Shown here: positions 5,559 through 9,446 of the stretch, in pieces
Numbering within the stretch: position 1 is the first letter of the stretch
Layout: every line of letters starts with the position of its first letter
Assembly (NCBI GenBank): GCA_036398095.1
Contig: DASWHR010000111.1
Span: 1 to 9,446, forward strand
DNA: 9,446 nucleotides
Direction: 5' to 3'
Origin: DASWHR01 sp036398095
GTDB taxonomy: Bacteria > Actinomycetota > AC-67
Translations under genes and position numbers: made by a program
The notes under the pieces: model-generated
Told to the model about the DNA's origin: nothing
The model's input: only the letters and a program-made list of their open reading frames with translations
Database searches by the model: none

Positions 5559-6029
5559 TTATTCCGGCTCTTCCGGAAGAGACGACACGAATGCCGCCAT
5601 CTCGATCGCGGTGCGCGCCGCTTCCCATCCCTTGTTGTCGTGGTCGTCGCCGGCCCGCGCTTCGGCTTGCTGCTCCGTGTCGGAGGTCAGCACGCCGAAC
5701 GAGATCGGAATTCCGGTCTGACGTGCCGCCTCGCCGATGCCGCGCGCCGCCTCGCCGGCGACGTATTCGAAGTGAGCGGTCTCGCCGCGGATCACGCAGC
5801 CGAGGCAGATCACCGCGTCGTAGCGTTCGGTTTCGGCGGTCAGTTGTGCGGCGAGCGGGAGCTCGAAGGCGCCGGGCACCGAGAAGACGTCGGCCTCGGG
5901 TGCACGATGATGTGCCAGGCAGCGCTTCGCTCCGGCCAGCAGCCGTTCGGTGATGTCGTGATGGAACTCCGAAACGACGATCGCGAACGTGTAGATGGAC
6001 GCGTCGATCGGCTCGTTAGCGTTTCGCAT
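5559..6029 (-). CDS. ribH: 6,7-dimethyl-8-ribityllumazine synthase
   Basis: Condenses 5-amino-6-ribitylamino-uracil with 3,4-dihydroxy-2-butanone 4-phosphate to lumazine, the substrate of RibE. The 156-residue length is typical. Seen motifs are VPGAFELP (51-58), CVIRGETAHFEYV (78-90) with the catalytic His86, FGVLTSDTEQQAEARAG (111-127) and NKGWEAA (132-138). The usual RFN near the N-terminus reads EFH (21-23): the aromatic Phe22 that stacks on the pyrimidine is kept, but Arg and Asn are replaced. The ATG at 6029 overlaps the end of ribBA by 14 bases. A strong GAAGGAGGGG lies about 17 bases upstream of it, better spaced for an in-frame CTG four codons earlier, so the true start could be slightly upstream; ATG remains the simplest choice. 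Confidence 0.97.
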   Translation of the reverse strand: MRNANEPIDASIYTFAIVVSEFHHDITERLLAGAKRCLAHHRAPEADVFSVPGAFELPLAAQLTAETERYDAVICLGCVIRGETAHFEYVAGEAARGIGEAARQTGIPISFGVLTSDTEQQAEARAGDDHDNKGWEAARTAIEMAAFVSSLPEEPE

Positions 6030-7272
6030 CCGGCCGGTCAGAGGCCCCTCCTTCTAATTCGCTCGCGACCGGCGCATCCAGGTCGAGCAGATGGCCGAGC
6101 TTGGCTTTCTTCGCCCGAAGATAGGCGATGTTGTGCTCGGTCGGGGTCGTTTGCAGCGGCACGCGCTCGGCGATGGTCAGGCCGTAGCCTTCCAAGCCGG
6201 CGCGCTTCGTCGGGTTGTTGGTGAGCAGCCGCATCGAACGCACCCCGAGGTCGACCAGGATCTGGGCGCCGATGCCGTAGTCGCGGGGATCGGGCGCGAA
6301 GCCCAGCGACACGTTCGCTTCGACGGTGTCCTGGCCGGCCTCCTGCAGCCGGTAGGCGCGAAGCTTGTGCAGCAGGCCGATGCCGCGGCCCTCGTGTCCG
6401 CGAAGGTAGACGATCACCCCGCGCCCTTCCGCCGCGACCTGTTTCATCGCGTCCTCGAGTTGCGTTCCGCAGTCGCAGCGCATCGAACCAAACACATCGC
6501 CCGTGAGGCATTCGGAATGCATGCGCGTCAGGACGTTTTCGCCGTCGCCGATGTCGCCGAGCGTCAGCGCGACGTGATGGCGGTCATCCACCATCGACTC
6601 GTAGCCGACGACGGTGAAAGTTGCGAACGGCGTCGGAAGCGACGCCTCGACTTCGCGGCGGACGAGCTTTTCGATCATCCGGCGATAGGCGATCAGATCC
6701 GCGATCGAGATCAGCTTGAGGTCGTGTTCGCGCGCCACGTCGATCAGCTCGGGAAGGCGCGCCATCGTGCCGTCGGCGTTCATGATCTCGCAGATCACGC
6801 CGGCGGGATACATTCCCGCGAGCACAGCCAGGTCCACGGCTGCCTCGGTGTGGCCGGCGCGCTTGAGCACGCCGCCGGGCTGGGCGCGCAGTGGAAAGAT
6901 ATGGCCGGGCTTGCGGAAGTCCTTGGGATCGGCGCTGGGTTCGAGGACCTTCAGCACGGTCGATGCGCGGTCGTGCGCGCTGATGCCGGTTCCGCCGTCG
7001 CTGAGGTCGATCGAGATCGCGAACGCCGTTTCGTTCGTGTCGGAGTTGTCGGGAACCATGGGCGGGATGCCGAGCGCATCGAGCCGCTCCCCGACCACCG
7101 GCATGCAGATCAGCCCCCGGCCGTGTGTGGCCATGAAGTTGACCCAGTCGGGTGTGATCTTCTCGGCGGCCATCACGAAGTCGCCTTCGTTTTCGCGATC
7201 GGCGTCATCGACGACGATCACGGCCCTCCCCGCCTTCAGCTCCTTGAGTGATTCGTCGATGGTTGCGAACAT
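6016..7272 (-). CDS. ribBA: Bifunctional DHBP synthase / GTP cyclohydrolase II
   Basis: Supplies both precursors of riboflavin: the N-terminal domain converts ribulose 5-phosphate to 3,4-dihydroxy-2-butanone 4-phosphate, and the C-terminal domain opens GTP. The 418-residue length fits a RibBA fusion. RibB domain (about 1-200): DDADRENEGDF (22-32), THGRGLICMP (49-58), SAHDRASTV (98-106) and RAGHTEAAVDL (138-148). RibA domain (about 205-400): RMHSECLTGD (250-259), the zinc cysteines C255, C266 and C268, RGHEGRGIGL (291-300), DYGIGAQIL (331-339) and TNNPTKRAGLEGYGL (351-365). Both active sites look intact. The ATG at 7272 has GAGAG shortly upstream. It lies 33 bases after ribE and overlaps ribH. 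Confidence 0.98.
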   Translation of the reverse strand: MFATIDESLKELKAGRAVIVVDDADRENEGDFVMAAEKITPDWVNFMATHGRGLICMPVVGERLDALGIPPMVPDNSDTNETAFAISIDLSDGGTGISAHDRASTVLKVLEPSADPKDFRKPGHIFPLRAQPGGVLKRAGHTEAAVDLAVLAGMYPAGVICEIMNADGTMARLPELIDVAREHDLKLISIADLIAYRRMIEKLVRREVEASLPTPFATFTVVGYESMVDDRHHVALTLGDIGDGENVLTRMHSECLTGDVFGSMRCDCGTQLEDAMKQVAAEGRGVIVYLRGHEGRGIGLLHKLRAYRLQEAGQDTVEANVSLGFAPDPRDYGIGAQILVDLGVRSMRLLTNNPTKRAGLEGYGLTIAERVPLQTTPTEHNIAYLRAKKAKLGHLLDLDAPVASELEGGASDRPDAKR

Positions 7273-7305
7273 GGGTGGCTCTCTTTCTGGCGACGACCGG
7301 AACTC

Positions 7306-8349
7306 CTACCTGCGCCCGCGGCGTGATGCGGACGACGTTCGGATCTTCTTGGCGGCGGCGCGAATCGGTTTCGACGTTGCGCGCGCCGGCCTGGTTGGTT
7401 TCTTGGCGGCGCTGACCTTCTTGGCCGGCGCTTTCGCTCTAGCGCCCTTCGATGCCCCGCCCTTCGATGCCCCGCCCTTGGACGCCCGGGTCTTGGATGG
7501 CCCGTTCTTAGACGGGGGGGCTTTCGCGGCGGACGCTTTGCTCTTCGTGGACCGGATCGGCGCCTTCGGTTTGGCCGGCGGTTTCGATGACATCTTCGGC
7601 GATGGACGCGCCGACGCGGCGAGCCCCGGCGTCATCGCGGTCATGCCGGGCACCGGCCCGGCCGGCGGCGCCGCGGTGGCCACGGCCGGAACGGGGCCGG
7701 TCTCGTCGCCGCGCAGCGGCATCTTCACCAGCTCGGCAAGACTCGGCTGCGGGCGCGGGGCTCGAGCGGCGATGTGACGTTCGACGTACTTCGACAGCAC
7801 GTCCACCTCGACGTTGACGGTCGAGCCCTGAATCTTCTTGCCCAGCGTGGTCATGCCGATGGTGTGCGGGATCAACGCGACGCGAAACCGGTCGCGGTTC
7901 ACGTCGACGACCGTCAGGCTGACGCCGTCGACGGCGACCGACCCTTTCGGGGCCAGATAGCGGGTCAGTTCGAACGGGACGTTGATCTCGAGCATCTCCT
8001 GCGCGCCAACCTTGCGACGCGAGCGAACGACGCCGACGACGTCGATGTGGCCCTGCACGATGTGGCCGTCGAATCGCGAGTCGGCACGCATCGGCCGTTC
8101 GATGTTGACGTCCTCGTGCGGCTGCAGCATGCCGAGCGTGGTTCGCGCCAGCGTTTCGGGCACCAAATCGCAGGCGAACGCATCGCCGTCCACGACCGTG
8201 ACCGTCACGCAGGCGCCGTTGACGGCGACGGAGTCTCCGATCTTGAGTCCGTCGAGCATGCCCGGCGCGCGCACCTCGAGCCGCGCGCCTCCTCCGCGGC
8301 GCAGCAGCCGGATGACCCGGCCCATCCCTTCAACGATCCCCGTAAACAT
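7306..8349 (-). CDS. ribE: Riboflavin synthase alpha chain with long basic C-terminal tail
   Basis: Dismutates two 6,7-dimethyl-8-ribityllumazine molecules to riboflavin. The enzyme part occupies residues 1 to about 195 as two similar lumazine-binding barrels: MFTGIVEGMG, DSVAVNGACVTV (39-50), DLVPETLARTTLG (61-73); then SRFDGHIVQGHIDVVG (91-106), KGSVAVDGVSLTVVDV (135-150) and LIPHTIGMTTLG (159-170). That is the usual family length. About 150 further residues continue in the same frame: a Pro/Ala linker (about 215-255), then a Lys/Arg/Ala/Ser/Pro-rich tail with five pentapeptide repeats (278-302), PAKKVSAAKK and a final SRRGRR. It resembles the disordered tails of bacterial histone-like proteins, but no function is known to me. 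The ATG at 8349 has GAGGAG eight bases upstream. ribBA follows after 33 bases, so the tail fills what would otherwise be a large gap. Confidence 0.96.
   Translation of the reverse strand: MFTGIVEGMGRVIRLLRRGGGARLEVRAPGMLDGLKIGDSVAVNGACVTVTVVDGDAFACDLVPETLARTTLGMLQPHEDVNIERPMRADSRFDGHIVQGHIDVVGVVRSRRKVGAQEMLEINVPFELTRYLAPKGSVAVDGVSLTVVDVNRDRFRVALIPHTIGMTTLGKKIQGSTVNVEVDVLSKYVERHIAARAPRPQPSLAELVKMPLRGDETGPVPAVATAAPPAGPVPGMTAMTPGLAASARPSPKMSSKPPAKPKAPIRSTKSKASAAKAPPSKNGPSKTRASKGGASKGGASKGARAKAPAKKVSAAKKPTRPARATSKPIRAAAKKIRTSSASRRGRR
7444..7518 (-). repeat. Five tandem 15-bp repeats inside ribE
   Basis: Five adjoining 15-base units. In reading order they encode PPSKN, GPSKT, RASKG, GASKG and GASKG. 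The last two units (7473-7444) are identical in DNA (GGGGCATCGAAGGGC), and the earlier ones diverge step by step, which suggests recent expansion at the 3' side. Every unit keeps Ser-Lys at positions 3-4. Unit length is a multiple of three, so copy-number changes keep the frame. Confidence 0.9.
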
Positions 8350-8357
8350 GTGGTCTT

Positions 8358-8363
8358 CTCCTC
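8358..8363 (-). promoter_or_regulatory. Ribosome binding site of ribE
   Basis: GAGGAG on the minus strand, eight bases before the ribE ATG. It lies in the 54-base ribD-ribE gap, which shows no terminator or promoter, consistent with one rib transcript. Confidence 0.7.
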
Positions 8364-8403
8364 ATCGGACGAATTGTGTCGGACGGTGTGAGTCGGTGAT
8401 TGG

Positions 8404-9446
8404 TTACGGTCGCGGATATGCCTCGATTCGTAGATCGGCGCCGGTGTGCCGGACGGAATGGATGACGAGTTCGCGGGCTTCGGCGATGGTCGGCGTCACG
8501 AAGCCGGCGATCGCTGCGAGCCCCGACGAACCGAGCAGCTTCGGAGCGAGATAGAACACATACCGATCGACCAGACCGTGCTCGACCGCATCGCCGAGCA
8601 GCGCCGGACCGCCTTCGATCATGACCTCCATGACGTCGCGCGAACCGAGATGGTCAAGGGTCGCTGCCAGATCGATGCGGCCGTCGCGCGCGGGGGCCCG
8701 CCATACCTGGGCGCCGCGTGCGCGCAGCGCAGCGACGGCGTCCTCCGGGGCTTTGTCGGTCGTGACGACGAGCGTCGGAGCGTCGGCGCCGACGACGGCA
8801 GCGTCCGGCGGCGTCCGGCCGGACGAGTCGAGCACGACGCGCAGCGGCTGGTGGCCCTTGAAGCCGCGCAGTCGCACCGTCAGGCGGGGATCGTCTTTGA
8901 GGATGGTTCCTACGCCGACCATGACCGCGTCGACCGATCCCCGCAACCGGTGCGCATCCCGGCGCGCGGTCGGTCCGGTGATCCATTGCGAGGATCCGTC
9001 GGCGGCGGCGGCACGGCCGTCGAGCGTCGCGGCGATCTTGCCGGTGACGAACGCGCGCCCGGTGCGAACGTGCTTCGCGAATGCTTCGATCATCCGCCGG
9101 CAGTCAAGGTCGAGCACGCCCGCTTCGACGTCGATGCCCGCTTGCTGCAGATGACGGATCCCGTCGCCGTCGACGCGCGGATTCGGGTCGGCGGTGCCGA
9201 TCACGACGCGCGCGACGCCGGCGGCGGCGACGGCCGGTGCGCACGGCGGTGTCCGGCCGTGAACGGTGCAGGGCTCCAGGGTGACGTAGAGGGTCGCGCC
9301 GCGCGCCTCGCTGCCGGCGGCGGCTAGCGCCTCGGCTTCTGCGTGCGGGCGGCCGGCACGGCGGTGCCATCCTTCGGCGACGATCCGGTCACCGCGGGCG
9401 AGGACCGCTCCGACCGGCGGGTTGGGGCTGGTGTCGCCCCGGCCTC
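8404..9446 (-). CDS. ribD: Bifunctional riboflavin deaminase/reductase (5' end cut by window)
   Basis: Deaminates and then reduces the pyrimidine intermediate after GTP opening in riboflavin synthesis. The visible 346 residues lack about the first 15-20 (frame in phase from 9444). The deaminase domain shows SPNPPVGAV, the zinc ligand and catalytic pair in HAE (9345-9337), and EPC...TPPC with zinc cysteines near 9270 and 9243; the usual S-H-H after EPC reads T-V-H. The reductase domain begins near 9050 with FVTGKIAATLDGRAA and includes SQWITGPTARRDAHRLR, DAVMVGVGTILKDDPRLTVR and MIEGGPALLGD. The stop is TAA at 8406-8404, 54 bases before ribE. Any FMN riboswitch would lie upstream, outside the window. 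The internal GTG at 9204 is not the start, because conserved deaminase sequence precedes it in frame. Confidence 0.97.
   Translation of the reverse strand, partial: GRGDTSPNPPVGAVLARGDRIVAEGWHRRAGRPHAEAEALAAAGSEARGATLYVTLEPCTVHGRTPPCAPAVAAAGVARVVIGTADPNPRVDGDGIRHLQQAGIDVEAGVLDLDCRRMIEAFAKHVRTGRAFVTGKIAATLDGRAAAADGSSQWITGPTARRDAHRLRGSVDAVMVGVGTILKDDPRLTVRLRGFKGHQPLRVVLDSSGRTPPDAAVVGADAPTLVVTTDKAPEDAVAALRARGAQVWRAPARDGRIDLAATLDHLGSRDVMEVMIEGGPALLGDAVEHGLVDRYVFYLAPKLLGSSGLAAIAGFVTPTIAEARELVIHSVRHTGADLRIEAYPRP

Noticed and set aside
5527..5628. Upstream extension of hisG by 34 residues
   Set aside because: It overlaps ribH and adds sequence unlike HisG; the ATG at 5526 opens the conserved first strand.
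6091..7251. A 386-codon plus-strand open frame opposite ribBA
   Set aside because: It is the mirror of the ribBA codon pattern; ribBA on the minus strand has complete family motifs.
8350..8403. FMN riboswitch between ribD and ribE
   Set aside because: The 54-base gap is too short for an FMN riboswitch and shows none of its conserved stems; any such element would be before ribD, beyond the window.

Overview
The window is GC-rich bacterial chromosome. All ten recognisable protein genes lie on the minus strand, so the map is read from right to left. There is no sign of mobile elements, tRNA, rRNA or CRISPR. No gene is a definite taxonomic marker. The fused RibBA, the long HisG with a regulatory domain, the PheS with a four-cysteine knuckle, the frequent GTG/TTG starts and the actinobacterial-like IF3 N-terminus suggest a high-GC, poorly cultured lineage of the actinobacterial/Eremiobacterota/Dormibacterota kind. 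That placement is an inference of low confidence.

Right part (9446 to 4648): a riboflavin operon in the order ribD (5' end outside the window), ribE, ribBA, ribH, followed 32 bases later by hisG. These encode all the dedicated enzymes from GTP and ribulose 5-phosphate to riboflavin, apart from the phosphatase step. HisG opens histidine synthesis. RibE carries an unexpected Lys/Ala/Ser/Pro-rich basic tail of about 150 residues with five tandem pentapeptide repeats, encoded by a 15-bp minisatellite.

Middle (4647 to 4011): a single cold-shock protein gene with a TTG start and a strong intrinsic terminator. Next comes the promoter and roughly 185-base structured leader of the infC operon. The leader contains an intrinsic-terminator (attenuator) hairpin with a U-tract. 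Nine bases near its 5' end (CAAGCAGGG) are perfectly complementary to the terminator loop (CCCTGCTTG), which suggests a regulatory RNA switch.

Left part (4010 to 1): a translation operon infC, rpmI, rplT, a SpoU/TrmH-family gene, a soluble PAS histidine kinase, and pheS (3' end outside the window). infC probably starts at an AUC codon behind a strong Shine-Dalgarno sequence. The SpoU-like protein keeps the family fold signature but has lost the catalytic-motif residues. The kinase sits between it and pheS with a four-base GTGA overlap on each side, which predicts translational coupling of a signalling protein to phenylalanyl-tRNA synthetase.

Most of the window is housekeeping. The parts that deserve attention are the infC leader and start codon, the RibE tail, the degenerate methyltransferase and the embedded kinase.
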